DNA of 64,000 nucleotides from Janibacter sp. HTCC2649 (GTDB taxonomy: Bacteria > Actinomycetota > Actinomycetes > Actinomycetales > Dermatophilaceae). The notes under the pieces were generated by a model that was not told where the DNA came from, made no database searches, and saw only the letters and a list, made by a program, of their open reading frames with translations. The stretch spans positions 3,441,046 to 3,505,045 of the forward strand of contig NZ_CH672413.1 in the NCBI RefSeq assembly GCF_000152705.1, written 5' to 3'. The translations under genes were made by a program, and so were the position numbers. How positions within the stretch are numbered: the first letter of the stretch is position 1; every line of letters starts with the position of its first letter. Positions 15,053-24,670 of this stretch are shown in pieces.

Positions 15053-16075
15053 GTGGGCGTCGTCGACTGGCTGGATCGGTTCCAGCGCAAGCACCGCGTT
15101 GTGGGCTTTCCACTCGCGGTCATCTACAAGTTCTTCGACGACCAGGCGGGCTACCTCGTGGGCCTCATCGCCTACTACGCGTTCCTGTCGTTCTTTCCCC
15201 TGCTCCTCATCTTCACGACGGTGCTCAGCTTCGTCCTGGTGAACTATCCGGACCTCAAGGAGCGGATGCTCGACTCGGCGTTGTCAGAGATCCCGATCAT
15301 CGGTGCCCAACTCGGACAGCCGCAGTCGCTGAGGGGGAGCGCTACCGGCGTCATCGTCAGCGGCGTGGTCGCCCTCTACGGTGGGTTGGGCGTGGGGCAG
15401 GCCTTCCAGTACGCGATGAACACCGTCTGGGGCGTGCCGAGGAACGTGCGACCCAACCCGTTCCGTGCGCGCGGTCGGAGTTTCCTCCTCCTGCTGACGA
15501 TCCTGCTGTTCGTCGTCCTCACCACGGGCATCACGATCGTCAGTGCGAAGGCGATCAGCAGCTTCCCCGTGACGACCCAGGTGGCCGTCGCGGTGGCAAC
15601 CTTCCTCGGCACCGCCCTCGTCTTCGGGCTCGGCATGCGGCGCGCCGTCGCTCTCGACCTGGGGCTGAAGAATGTGGCGGTGGGTGCGATCGGCGCCGCC
15701 CTCACGTGGCAGGCCCTGCAGAGCTACGGTGTTGGGTTCGTCGAGAGGGCAGTCAGTTCGACCTCGGCGACCAACGGCGTCTTCGGCCTCGTCATCGGCC
15801 TCTTCGCCTTCTTCCACTTAGCTGCTTTTGGCACGGTGTTCTTTGCCGAAGCCGACGTGGTCCGGGCCAACCACCTTTACCCGCGTGCCCTGTTGACACC
15901 GTTCACCGACAACGTGGACCTCACCGACGGTGATCGTCGGGCCTACGCGCAGCAGGCGCGCATCGGCCGCTTCAAGGAGTACCAACAGATCGACGTCGAC
16001 TTCGAGAAGCCGATCGAGCCCATCGCATCGACCGAGCCTGCCGAGCCCGCCCAGTCCGTCGACCCACCGCGCTGA
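15053..16075 (+). CDS. YihY/virulence factor BrkB family membrane protein
   Basis: Inner-membrane protein of 340 residues with six helices in the conserved YihY pattern: KHRVVGFPLAVIYKFFDDQAG before helix 1, GYLVGLIAYYAFLSFFPLLL, GLGVGQAFQYAMNTVWGVP, and a final helix ending in HLAAFGTVFFAEADVVRA. A soluble C-terminal tail follows (about 70 residues, Pro/Glu-rich at the end). Function of the family is not established. GTG start at 15053. Convergent with the nuclease-helicase gene, 11 bp apart. Confidence 0.85.
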   Translation: MGVVDWLDRFQRKHRVVGFPLAVIYKFFDDQAGYLVGLIAYYAFLSFFPLLLIFTTVLSFVLVNYPDLKERMLDSALSEIPIIGAQLGQPQSLRGSATGVIVSGVVALYGGLGVGQAFQYAMNTVWGVPRNVRPNPFRARGRSFLLLLTILLFVVLTTGITIVSAKAISSFPVTTQVAVAVATFLGTALVFGLGMRRAVALDLGLKNVAVGAIGAALTWQALQSYGVGFVERAVSSTSATNGVFGLVIGLFAFFHLAAFGTVFFAEADVVRANHLYPRALLTPFTDNVDLTDGDRRAYAQQARIGRFKEYQQIDVDFEKPIEPIASTEPAEPAQSVDPPR

Positions 16076-16086
16076 CCCGAGCTGGG

Positions 16087-19000
16087 TCAGGCGCTCACCG
16101 TCGGATGCTGCTCGTGGGTCGTGGTCGTCACGGCGCGCTCGCACAGCCCGAGAAACGCGCCGAGAGCGGTGAGCTCGTCGGGGGTGCGCGGCGCGAAGTC
16201 GGTGAGCACGGTCGAACGCACCAGGTATGCCGCGTGCTGGGCTCGCGAGACCGCGACGTTGAGACGGTGCCGGTCGAGGAGAAAACCGATGCCCCGCGGG
16301 ACGTCGGCGTGGGCGGACGCCGCCATCGACACGATGGCCACGGGCGCCTCGCGGCCCTGGAACTTGTCGACCGTGCCGACGGAGATGTCGAGGAAGCCTG
16401 CGGCGTCGAGGGCAGCGCGAAGCGTGCCGACCTGCGCGTTGTAGGGAGTGATGACGAGGACATCGTCCTGCGTCAGCGGGCGACCCGGCTCGTCGGGGGC
16501 GAGCTGCCAGGTGCGGCCGACGTGGTCGCGCACGAGGTCGACGACGACGTCGGCTTCCTCGGGTGACCACTGGGCGCGGTCGCGGTGGTCGACCAGGCGC
16601 ACGTGCAGGCCGGGTTCGACCCCTTCGAGCAGTCGCTTGGCGGTGCGGTCCTCGTGGGAACGCAGCCGGCCTTCGTATGCGAGTCGGGACACCGGCTCGG
16701 TGAGGGCAGGGTGCATGCGCCACGTCGTCTCGAGGAAGTAGCCGTGCGACGCGGGCAGGACTCGCTCGTCGTCGCGCTCGGCGCGGATGACCCAGCCCAG
16801 GGCGGAGGCATCGACGGGCTCGGGGTGCGTGCCCTGAGACACCTGGGGGAGCTGCTGCGGATCGCCCAGCAGGAGAAGGCGATCGGCCGACTCGGCCACG
16901 GCCAGGGTCTTGGCCAGGGAGTACTGACCAGCCTCGTCGATGACCAGCAGGTCGAGCTGACCGGGCTGGACGCGCTTGGGGTTGGTGAGGTCCCACGCGG
17001 TCCCGCCGATGACGTAGCCGCCCTGCTGCTCTGCGGCAAAGCCGGCGAGGTCATCGGCCGACGCGAGGTCGGTCCAGGTCGGCTCCGTGGCCTCCTTGGT
17101 CATCTTGGCGACCTGCTCCGGGTCGACCCCAGCGGCAACAACCGCGGCGAGGACGTTCTCGATCGAGGCGTGCGACTGGGCACAGACCCCGACCCTCCAG
17201 CCGTGATCGCGCACGAGGTCTGCAATCACCTGAGAAGCGACGTAGGTCTTGCCCGTTCCGGGAGGTCCCTGGACCGACAGCGCCGACCGGTCGAGGTCGA
17301 GCAGGGCAGCTTCAATGGCGCGGACGTAGCGGTCATCGCCCTCGCCGACCACCGGCAGCGAACCACCGGAGTGCAGCCGTGGCGAACGACGCAACAGCAC
17401 GTCGACCCCAGCGGCGGCCGGCAGTTCGGGCAGCGAGGACTGCACGCGGCGAGCCAAGCGCTCCAGGGCCGCATCGATGTTGGTGGTGCGCACGATGCCA
17501 CTGGGCACGAGAGCGGCGGGGGCGTCCGAGTGCTCGTCGCCGTCCTTGGGCATGAGCTCCTCGAGAGTGAGGACCTGGTGCACGTGGCCGTTGGGAGCGA
17601 TGACGTCGTCGGTCTCGAGCACCTTGACCGACGCAGACGACCGAGCGTTGAGATGACCGGGCAGGAGCTCAACACCCAGCGGCGGGGGAGAGGCGTAGAC
17701 CGCCGCGACCTCGGCACCGGGCTTCAGCAGGGTGCCACCCATCGGCTCGCCCTTGACGGCGATCGTGCGCCGAGGACGCTGTCGCGGGGTGTCGCGATGC
17801 CAGTCCTCGACGACCTCGCTGTCCTCGATGAGGAAGACGCCAGGGTCCGACATCCACTCGGTCACGGGCAGGCGCAACCGGTCGAAGTGCTTCCACCAGA
17901 ACGGCTTGTCCTCGCGGGCGTGGAAGAGCAAGGTCGCCGCGACCATGGCGATGGTCTGCTGCTCGGGAGTGCGGTCCTGCGGCTTGACGCCGTCGATCGT
18001 CGCACGCAGCAACCTCTCGAGCTCGAGCAGAGCCACCCGCGAGTCGCTCGGCACCTGCGCTGCCGCCTCCCCACCGGGCAGCGACCCGTCGCCGGCCAGT
18101 GGCGCAACAGTCGCCCCGTTGGGACCGCCCACCCCGTCGACCTCGACCTGACGCGCCAGCAGCCAGTTGCGCAGGAGGAGCGTCGAGACGCAGTCCTCCT
18201 CGTTGTAGTTGGCGATGTCCTGGATCTCGCGCTCAGCGGTGGCGCGATCCTCGATCTCTCGGGCCAGGACGAAACGGTGGTAGGCCACGATCGAGTCGTC
18301 ACCCTTGGCCACCGCAGCCGTGCGGTCACCCATGTAGAGGGGCTCGAGCTTCTTGATCGAGTAGGAGCGCTGCGAGACGCGAATCCCCGCTCGCACCACG
18401 GCATACAGGTCGACGAAGACGCCATCGCGCAGGAACTGGTCGATGTCGTCCTCGCACACCCCGTGGCGGGCAGCGAGCCGCAGCAAGGCGGTCTTCTCGT
18501 AGGGCGCGTAGTGGTAGACGTGCAGATCCGGCCACTGACGGCGGCGCTCGTGGAGATAGGCGACGAAGTCGATCAACGCCTGCTTCTCCTGCGCGCGGTC
18601 GTGCGCCCAGAACGTCACGAACCGCGGCTTCTCGCCCCCGACGAGATTTACGCCATCGATCTCGACGAGACCGAACAGGTACTCCAGTCCCCAGTCGTGA
18701 GAACCTCGCTCGCTCCACAGCGGATCGCCCTCGAAGTCGAAGAAGATGTCGCCATCACTCGGCGACGGCAGGGCTCGCAGTGCGGCCGGAGACGTCACCT
18801 CGGCAACCACCCGTCCGTCCGGGTCCGCCTCCTGCACCAGCTGCAACCGCGCCTGCTCGCGCAGCCGGTCGAGCGTCGACTCACGCACGTCCGGCACGGG
18901 CTCGGTGCGCACGGCCAGCTGCTCGATCGTCGAGACCCCTGCCTCGAGCAACCGACGACGCTGCGGCAGACGCACTCCCGCCACCAGCAGCACGTCGCGC

Positions 19001-19698
19001 GCGGCTTCCGCCTCGGCCTCGCACACCTCGCACCGACCACAGGCCAGCCAACGCGCATCGCCCCACTGCGCCAACCCCGACTCGGTGCGGTGCTCCGCCA
19101 GCACCGATTCCAGGCGAGCACGACGCGCGGCATACACGGGAAGGATGTCGTCGAGCAGGTGGTCCGTCGACACTCCACTGCCCAACACCAACCGGGCCAC
19201 AGGCGCAGTCGGCACGCCTGCGGAACGCAACTGGGCGGCATACGCCGCGATTTGCAGCAACGCTGGGACGCTCGCGGACCGCGCAAGCTTCGTGTCGCAG
19301 ACGAGCCAGCCGTCGTCGGTGCGCTCGAGGAAGTCGGCGTGCCCGACGAGTCCACCGTCGAAGAAGGTCGCCTGGAACACCACATCGGTGTCGTCACCAC
19401 GCAGCGTCGCGATCGTCGTCTCGTGCGCCGCCGTGAGCGACGCCAGGTCATAGGCAGGTCGCGGGAACTGCTTGACCCGCCCCGGGTGCGCGGCCGACAG
19501 GCGTAGCAACTCCTGGCGCTCGTGGGCGTCACCGAGCTCCTTGAGGCGCTCCATCATGAGCTCCTCGGTCTGCGGCGGCTTGGGAGCGCGACCCAGCGTG
19601 ACGTCGAGCTCGCGCACCAGGGCGAACTCGCACTGGGAGGCGAGGCGCAGGTCGCTCGGGCTGAGGATCAGACGCCCGTCGTCACGAAGGAGGAACAT
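16087..19698 (-). CDS. TM0106-family RecB-like nuclease fused to SF1 helicase
   Basis: 1203 residues in two halves. N-terminal RecB/Cas4-like nuclease: SPSDLRLASQCEFAL holds Cys23, and C220-x2-C223-x2-C226 could complete a four-Cys Fe-S cluster as in AddB/Dna2; DGWLVCDTKLARS carries the metal-binding Asp and Lys. An RNase_H-like middle region follows (IFFDFEGDPLW). The C-terminal half is an SF1 helicase: Walker A QGPPGTGKTY near residue 815, DEAGQ box (LLVIDEAGQYSL), GDPQQLP and VDKFQGREAP. Likely processes DNA ends or branched nucleic acid. ATG 19698 begins MFLLRDD; the longer upstream frame overlaps a divergent gene. Confidence 0.88.
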   Translation of the reverse strand: MFLLRDDGRLILSPSDLRLASQCEFALVRELDVTLGRAPKPPQTEELMMERLKELGDAHERQELLRLSAAHPGRVKQFPRPAYDLASLTAAHETTIATLRGDDTDVVFQATFFDGGLVGHADFLERTDDGWLVCDTKLARSASVPALLQIAAYAAQLRSAGVPTAPVARLVLGSGVSTDHLLDDILPVYAARRARLESVLAEHRTESGLAQWGDARWLACGRCEVCEAEAEAARDVLLVAGVRLPQRRRLLEAGVSTIEQLAVRTEPVPDVRESTLDRLREQARLQLVQEADPDGRVVAEVTSPAALRALPSPSDGDIFFDFEGDPLWSERGSHDWGLEYLFGLVEIDGVNLVGGEKPRFVTFWAHDRAQEKQALIDFVAYLHERRRQWPDLHVYHYAPYEKTALLRLAARHGVCEDDIDQFLRDGVFVDLYAVVRAGIRVSQRSYSIKKLEPLYMGDRTAAVAKGDDSIVAYHRFVLAREIEDRATAEREIQDIANYNEEDCVSTLLLRNWLLARQVEVDGVGGPNGATVAPLAGDGSLPGGEAAAQVPSDSRVALLELERLLRATIDGVKPQDRTPEQQTIAMVAATLLFHAREDKPFWWKHFDRLRLPVTEWMSDPGVFLIEDSEVVEDWHRDTPRQRPRRTIAVKGEPMGGTLLKPGAEVAAVYASPPPLGVELLPGHLNARSSASVKVLETDDVIAPNGHVHQVLTLEELMPKDGDEHSDAPAALVPSGIVRTTNIDAALERLARRVQSSLPELPAAAGVDVLLRRSPRLHSGGSLPVVGEGDDRYVRAIEAALLDLDRSALSVQGPPGTGKTYVASQVIADLVRDHGWRVGVCAQSHASIENVLAAVVAAGVDPEQVAKMTKEATEPTWTDLASADDLAGFAAEQQGGYVIGGTAWDLTNPKRVQPGQLDLLVIDEAGQYSLAKTLAVAESADRLLLLGDPQQLPQVSQGTHPEPVDASALGWVIRAERDDERVLPASHGYFLETTWRMHPALTEPVSRLAYEGRLRSHEDRTAKRLLEGVEPGLHVRLVDHRDRAQWSPEEADVVVDLVRDHVGRTWQLAPDEPGRPLTQDDVLVITPYNAQVGTLRAALDAAGFLDISVGTVDKFQGREAPVAIVSMAASAHADVPRGIGFLLDRHRLNVAVSRAQHAAYLVRSTVLTDFAPRTPDELTALGAFLGLCERAVTTTTHEQHPTVSA

Positions 19699-19797
19699 GC
19701 CTCCCACGATAGGTACGTGCACTGACAGGTCAGTGGACCTGCGCCGGTGCGCCGATGGGGCGGGACTGGCGATCCGCCACGGCCGTAGCCTGAGCCC

Positions 19798-20343
19798 ATG
19801 GTCACGCTGCAACGAGCGCCAGTCCGCCTCACCGCAGAAGGTCTGGTGCTGCGTGAGTTCCTGGAGGCGGATCACGCCGACCTCCAGAGCTCGTTCGCGT
19901 ATCCCGACGTCCGCCTCTGGAACCCGCAACTTGCCAGCGACCGGGACGTCGCAGAGTTCGTCACGGCTCGCAACGACTGGAGCGAGGGCACCCACGCATC
20001 GTGGGTCGTCGCGCAGGCGGGCGCCGCTGGCCGTCTCGTCGGCTACGTGTCCCTGCACCACATCGATGCCGCCAACGTGAACGCGGAGATCGGCTACTGG
20101 ACCGCGCCGTGGGCTCGCGATCGCGGGTATGCCGTGCTGTCCGTCCGCGCCGCCGTCACCTTTGCCTTCGAGACTGTTGGTCTCGTGCGCGTCCAATTGC
20201 TCCACGCCGTCGAGAACGAGGGTTCGTGTCGCGTGGCGCTGGCGGCCGGGTTCGTCATCGAGGGCACCTCACGCCAGTCCTACCGATTCGGGGACGGACT
20301 CCTGCACGACGAACACCTGCACTCCCGGCTGCGCTCCGACTGA
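19798..20343 (+). CDS. GNAT-family N-acetyltransferase (RimJ-like)
   Basis: 181-residue GNAT_3 acetyltransferase. LTAEGLVLREFLEADHADL opens the fold, GYVSLHHIDAANVNAEIGYW precedes the acetyl-CoA loop (APWARDRGYAVLSVRA), and FETVGLVRVQLLHAVENEGS is the RimJ-type segment. ATG at 19798. It is divergent from the nuclease-helicase gene, with a 99-bp spacer, and convergent with the mannosyltransferase. Target unknown. Confidence 0.85.
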   Translation: MVTLQRAPVRLTAEGLVLREFLEADHADLQSSFAYPDVRLWNPQLASDRDVAEFVTARNDWSEGTHASWVVAQAGAAGRLVGYVSLHHIDAANVNAEIGYWTAPWARDRGYAVLSVRAAVTFAFETVGLVRVQLLHAVENEGSCRVALAAGFVIEGTSRQSYRFGDGLLHDEHLHSRLRSD

Positions 20344-20349
20344 AGGACC

Positions 20350-21903
20350 TCAGATCCAGGAGGGGAACCACATGAGCCGCAGCCAGTGCGAGTACGGCAC
20401 GACCTGCGCCGAGTAGATCGGGTAGAACCACGCGAACAACCCGATCGTCACGAGCAGATAGCCACCGACGACGATCGCGCCGATCCGCCGCCGCTCCCGT
20501 GTCGCCGAGCGCCCGCCGAGCACCAACCCCGCGCAGAACGTGAGCCCCAGGATCACCCACGGCTCGAAGGCCACCGAGTAGAACGCATAGATGGTGCGGT
20601 GCTGGTACATGAACCACGGCGCATATCCCGCGAGCATCCCAGCCAGCACGGCTCCGGCTCGCCAGTCCCGACGCGCGACCCAGTAGAACGCGCACACCAG
20701 CAGCGCCACGATCCCGACCCACCACACCGACACGGTGCCGATCGTGTGCACGGCCTGCGAGCAGGAGTCGACGGTGCATGACCCCTCGCCGCGCTTGGTG
20801 CCCTCGTAGAAGAACGACGTCGGCCGCGCCTGGATCATCCAGCCCCACGGGTTCGACGAGTAGGAGTGCGGCGTCGACAGCGTGGTGTTGAAGTCCCACA
20901 TGTCCTGGTGGTACTTCACGAAGTTGCGCAGCACCGCCGGCAGCCACTGGATTCCCTCGCCGGGATGGAAGGTGTTCCACTGCCGGTGGTAGCCGTTCGA
21001 CGACGCGAACCAGCCTGACCACGACGCGACATAGACGACGGCGGAGGTCACGACCAACTGCACCGCGGCATACGGGCCGTCCTTGAAAAGCCCTTCACGC
21101 ACCCACGGCCGCACTCCGACCGCACGCCGAGCGCCCATGTCCCACAGCACGGTCATCAGGCCGAAGACCGCGAGGAAGAACAGGCCGGACCACTTCGTGG
21201 AGAGGCACAACCCGAGCGAGAGCCCCGCAAGCCAGCGCCAGGGCCGGACTCCCAGCCACGGTCCGTGTCGGAGGGGTATGCCGGGTGCCTGCCCTCCGAC
21301 GATCCGCGCGAGTTTCTCGCGGCTCTTGTCCCGGTCGACGACGAGCGCGGCGAACCCCGCCAGCGCGAAGAACGACACGATCATGTCGAGGATGCCGGTG
21401 CGTGACATCGCGAAGTGCGTGCCCTCGACCGCCAGCAGCAGTGCCGCGATGCAGCCGAGAAGCGTCGAGCCGAACATGCGCCGGGCGACGCGACCGACGA
21501 TGAGGATCGAGAGTGTCCCGAGGGCGGCGACGGCGAAGCGCCACCCGAACGAGCTCTGCGGACCGAAGAGCCACTCGCCGGCGCCGATGAGCCACTTGCC
21601 GACGGGCGGGTGCACGACCATGTCGCCCTGGTCGCTGAAGACGTTGACGTTGCCGGCGTTCCAGAGCTTGTCGGCGTCCTCGTTCTTGCCCTCGACGCGC
21701 ATCTCGACGCCGTGCTGGATCAGTGACCAGCCCTGCTTGACGTAGTACGTCTCGTCGAAGACCAGCGAATGCGGCCGGTCGAGGTGCCAGAAGCGGAGGA
21801 ACCCGCCGATCGCCGCGATGAACAGTGGCCCGACCCAACCCCAGACGCGGTCAGTGGGAGTTGTCCCGAGCAGGCGTTCGCGCAGCTCGTCGGTCCGGGT
21901 CAC
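20350..21903 (-). CDS. pmt: Polyprenyl-phosphate-mannose--protein mannosyltransferase
   Basis: Membrane glycosyltransferase of 517 residues that moves mannose from polyprenyl-phosphate-mannose onto Ser/Thr of exported proteins. The first luminal loop has the PMT Asp-Glu catalytic pair in LVFDETYYVKQGW, followed by VHPPVGKWLIG; about ten helices follow, with C-terminal PMT_4TMC-like elements. GTG at 21903 begins VTRTDELRERLL. It is divergent from rsmI with a 51-bp spacer, exactly the Rv1002c/Rv1003 arrangement. Confidence 0.92.
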   Translation of the reverse strand: MTRTDELRERLLGTTPTDRVWGWVGPLFIAAIGGFLRFWHLDRPHSLVFDETYYVKQGWSLIQHGVEMRVEGKNEDADKLWNAGNVNVFSDQGDMVVHPPVGKWLIGAGEWLFGPQSSFGWRFAVAALGTLSILIVGRVARRMFGSTLLGCIAALLLAVEGTHFAMSRTGILDMIVSFFALAGFAALVVDRDKSREKLARIVGGQAPGIPLRHGPWLGVRPWRWLAGLSLGLCLSTKWSGLFFLAVFGLMTVLWDMGARRAVGVRPWVREGLFKDGPYAAVQLVVTSAVVYVASWSGWFASSNGYHRQWNTFHPGEGIQWLPAVLRNFVKYHQDMWDFNTTLSTPHSYSSNPWGWMIQARPTSFFYEGTKRGEGSCTVDSCSQAVHTIGTVSVWWVGIVALLVCAFYWVARRDWRAGAVLAGMLAGYAPWFMYQHRTIYAFYSVAFEPWVILGLTFCAGLVLGGRSATRERRRIGAIVVGGYLLVTIGLFAWFYPIYSAQVVPYSHWLRLMWFPSWI

Positions 21904-21954
21904 CGGGCCATCGTAGGCAACGCTCCTTGGGAAACCCCGTGGGAGGATCGCGAC

Positions 21955-22803
21955 ATGACTGATGAGCCGCGTGACGGAGTTCTTGTCCTCGCGGCAACGC
22001 CCATCGGGGATCCTCGTGATGCGGCTCCCCGGCTGGCCGACGAACTGGCCACTGCCGACGTCATCGCCGCCGAGGACACGCGCCGGCTGAGGCGGCTCTG
22101 TCAGGCCCTCGACGTCAACCCTGTGGGCAGGGTCATCAGCTATCACGAGCACAACGAGGCGTCCCGGACCGCAGATCTCGTCGAGAGACTTCGCGAGGGC
22201 GCGCGCGTTCTCGTCGTGACCGATGCGGGTATGCCGTCCGTCTCCGACCCGGGGTACCGCCTGGTCTCCGCTGCGGTCGGGATCGACATTCGGGTGACCT
22301 GCGTGCCGGGACCGTCAGCGGTGCTGATGGCGCTCGCGGTGTCGGGGCTGCCGGTCGACCGGTTCTGCTTCGAGGGGTTCCTGCCGCGCAAGGGTGGCGA
22401 GCGGTTGCGTGCGTTGAAGGGTCTAGCCACGGAGCAGCGGACGATGGTCTTCTTCGAGGCGCCGCACCGTATCGCCAAGTCGTTGGCTGCGATGGAGGAG
22501 GCGTTCGGCGGGGACCGTCGAGCCGCCGTGTGTCGTGAGCTGACCAAGACGTATGAGGAGGTCCGGCGGGGTTCCTTGGTGGAGCTCGTCGCCTGGGCCG
22601 ATGACGGGGTGCGTGGCGAGATCACGGTGGTGGTGGCCGGGGCTGCCGCCGTGGCGGGCGATGTCGAGAGCAATCTGACCTCGATCCTCGACCGGGTCGC
22701 GGCGGGTGAACGCCTCAAGGACGTGTGCGCCGACGTCGCCTCGGCCACCGGCCTGTCCAGGTCAGCCCTCTACAACGCCGCCCTCGCCGCCCAGAAGCCC
22801 TGA
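21955..22803 (+). CDS. rsmI: 16S rRNA (cytidine(1402)-2'-O)-methyltransferase RsmI
   Basis: SAM-dependent enzyme methylating the 2'-O of C1402 in the ribosomal P site. The 282-residue protein has the tetrapyrrole-methylase fold with LVLAATPIGDPRDA, the AAEDTRRLRRL motif, VTDAGMPSVSDPGYRLV, VPGPSAVLMALAVSGLP and FFEAPHRIAKSL. ATG at 21955 is preceded by GGGAGG; longer frames have no family counterpart. Ends nine bases before a family B palindrome. Confidence 0.94.
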   Translation: MTDEPRDGVLVLAATPIGDPRDAAPRLADELATADVIAAEDTRRLRRLCQALDVNPVGRVISYHEHNEASRTADLVERLREGARVLVVTDAGMPSVSDPGYRLVSAAVGIDIRVTCVPGPSAVLMALAVSGLPVDRFCFEGFLPRKGGERLRALKGLATEQRTMVFFEAPHRIAKSLAAMEEAFGGDRRAAVCRELTKTYEEVRRGSLVELVAWADDGVRGEITVVVAGAAAVAGDVESNLTSILDRVAAGERLKDVCADVASATGLSRSALYNAALAAQKP

Positions 22804-22812
22804 CCCAAGACC

Positions 22813-22875
22813 GACTTCGTGCCCGGTACGGACACTCGTCGCTGCGCTCCTCCTGTCCGTACCGGGCACGAAGTC
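22813..22875. terminator. Palindromic repeat, family B copy 1
   Basis: Perfect 21-bp arms (22813-22833 with 22855-22875, beginning GACTTCGTGCC) around a 21-nt loop containing CTCGTCGCTGCGCTCC. It fills the spacer between convergent rsmI and the DksA-like gene, so it probably ends both transcripts. A sister copy lies at 47013-47075 with compensatory stem changes and an almost identical loop. Confidence 0.85.
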
Positions 22876-22879
22876 GAAA

Positions 22880-23221
22880 TCAGGGGGTCGGGCAGGTGAC
22901 GCAGGTTCGGGCTGTGGGTCGCGCCTCGAGACGGGCCTTCGGGATGGGATGCCCGCACTTCTCGCACCTTCCGTAGGTGTCGGTCGAAACCCGGACGAGG
23001 GCTGCCTCGATCTCGGCGAGCTGGACTCGTGCCTGGTGGATGAGGGCATCGACCTGGGACCGTTCGTACGCAATCGTGGCGCCCTCTGGGTCGTGTTCGT
23101 CGTCGGCGTTGCTGTCACGCGAGCTGTCGACGATCCGGTCGAAGTCGTCGGTCAGGGCAGCCAACCGCTCGAGCGTCGCCCGACGGTCCAGCTCGAGAAC
23201 ACGGCTGGTCTCCTCCACCAC
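22880..23221 (-). CDS. TraR/DksA-family zinc-finger protein
   Basis: 113 residues. The N-terminal two thirds is a charged coiled-coil-like helix pair (ERSQVDALIHQARVQLAEI), ending in DTYGRCEKC and, 17 residues later, CVTC: the C-x2-C-x17-C-x2-C zinc finger of the TraR/DksA/CarD-like group. Such small proteins bind the RNA polymerase secondary channel in proteobacteria, but actinobacterial short forms are largely uncharacterised. GTG 23221 (or 23218) is the start. It is immediately downstream of the IS110 left end in the reverse orientation, so its promoter could lie in or near IS DNA. Confidence 0.8.
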   Translation of the reverse strand: MVEETSRVLELDRRATLERLAALTDDFDRIVDSSRDSNADDEHDPEGATIAYERSQVDALIHQARVQLAEIEAALVRVSTDTYGRCEKCGHPIPKARLEARPTARTCVTCPTP

Positions 23222-23259
23222 CGCATCGTGTCAGCGAGCACCGACACTGATGATGTTTG

Positions 23260-23455
23260 TTGCCCCGAGGGTCATGACTCTGGCACTGACTGTCGGCCTG
23301 CTGGCTTGACCATCAACTGGACCGCCTGACTCTCGGGGTCCCGCGCGCAGGCCGGGCGGACATGACCTCATAAGAGCCTGGCGAAGCCTCATCAGTGTCC
23401 TGTCTGCTCGCCCGACCGGCGTCGACCAACCGAATCGACACGGAAGGCACTTTCC
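23260..23455 (+). ncRNA. Candidate bridge RNA locus of the IS110 element
   Basis: IS110 elements encode a structured bridge RNA in the non-coding end ahead of the recombinase; it pairs with donor and target DNA. This left end contains paired-looking segments such as CCCCGAGGGTC with GACTCTCGGGG (around 23261 and 23329) and CATAAGAGCCTGGCGAAGC at 23370-23388. I infer the RNA from position and family; I have not folded it. Confidence 0.4.
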
Positions 23456-23458
23456 ATC

Positions 23459-24670
23459 ATGACAGTGACAAATCTCGAGCCCGGAACGCTTGTGGGAGGC
23501 GTTGACACCCACGCCGACACCATCCACGTCGCGGCTGTTGACTCGTGGGGGAGGCAGTTGGGTGACCAGGAGTTCCCCACGACGCCTTCGGGGTATCGGC
23601 AGGCCCTGGCGTTCCTGACCGGTCGAGGTGAGGTGGTGGGGATCGGGATTGAGGGCACCAGTTCGTATGGAGTGGGTATCACTCGAGCGGCCGGTGAGGC
23701 GGGCATCGCGGTCTTCGAGGTGGTGCGGCCTGAGCGGGCGGTACGCCGGCGCGAGGGCAAGTCGGATCCGTTGGATGCCTACCAGGCGGCCCAGGCCATG
23801 TTGAGCGGTAGGGCAACCGCGGCAGCGAAGTCAGCGGACATCACCGCGCTTCGCGCTCTACACAATGCTCGGCGCTCAGCTGTCAAAGCCAGAGCAGCAG
23901 CACAGTCCAGATTCGCCACCAACTGGTGACGTCCCCGGCCGACCTGCGGGAAAAATATCGCAACCTCACCGCGGCACGCCTGATCCAGACGCTCGCAGCC
24001 TGCCGCCCCAGCGTGCACCCAGATCTCGAAGAACGTCTGGTCCTGACCGCATTGAAGTCCCTCGCGCGCCGCCACCAGAGCCTGACCCGAGAGATCAGCG
24101 AACTCGACACCGAACTGGACCACAATGATCGAAAGGGCCGCGCCCCATCTACTGCACCTCCACGGCGTTGGGAACACCACCGCGGCACAACTGCTCATCA
24201 CCGCCGGCGGCAACCCCGACAGGCTGCGCAGTGAGGCTTCGTTCGCCGCGCTCTGTGGCACCGCGCCCGTCCCGGCCTCGTCAGGCAAGACCACACGCCA
24301 CCGGTTGTCACGCGGGGGTGACCGACGCGCAAACAACGCATTGCACACCATCGCGATGGCACGGCTCAGGAACCACCCGCCCACCAAGGCCTTCGTACAG
24401 CGACAGCGTGACCGCGGCCGGTCCACGCCAGAGATCCTGCGGCTCCTCAAACGCGCCATCGCCCGGGAAATGTTTAAGCAACTCACGCGGCCACACGAGG
24501 ACCTCGGCGTCCACGACCTGCGCCCCACCAGGCAGGCCAAGAACATCACCCTCGCAGCAGCAGCCCACGCACTTGGCCTAGCAACGATAACCATCAGCCG
24601 AACCGAGCGAGGGCTGCACATCACTCCAGAAGTCGTTAACCGCTACCGCGAGTGGCTCAATACCGCTTGA
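23459..24670 (+). pseudogene. IS110 transposase (DEDD recombinase), two frameshifts
   Basis: The frame opens at ATG 23459 with the DEDD domain (GGVDTHADTIHVAAVD, IEGTSSYG, KSDPLDAYQAAQAML). Homology jumps frame at about 23905-23925, where the first frame ends at a TGA (23927-23929) while the next reads QLVTSPADLREKYRNLTAARL. It jumps again near 24123, where one extra A in GACCACAATG breaks the frame; removing it restores LDHMIERAAPHLL. The last piece has the Transposase_20 serine domain (HGVGNTTAAQLL, LCGTAPVPASSG, RGGDRRANNALH). An active full-length recombinase is not encoded. Confidence 0.85.

Noticed and set aside
19699-20205. N-terminal extension of the nuclease-helicase
   Set aside because: It is antisense to the GNAT gene, and family proteins start at MFLLRDDG.
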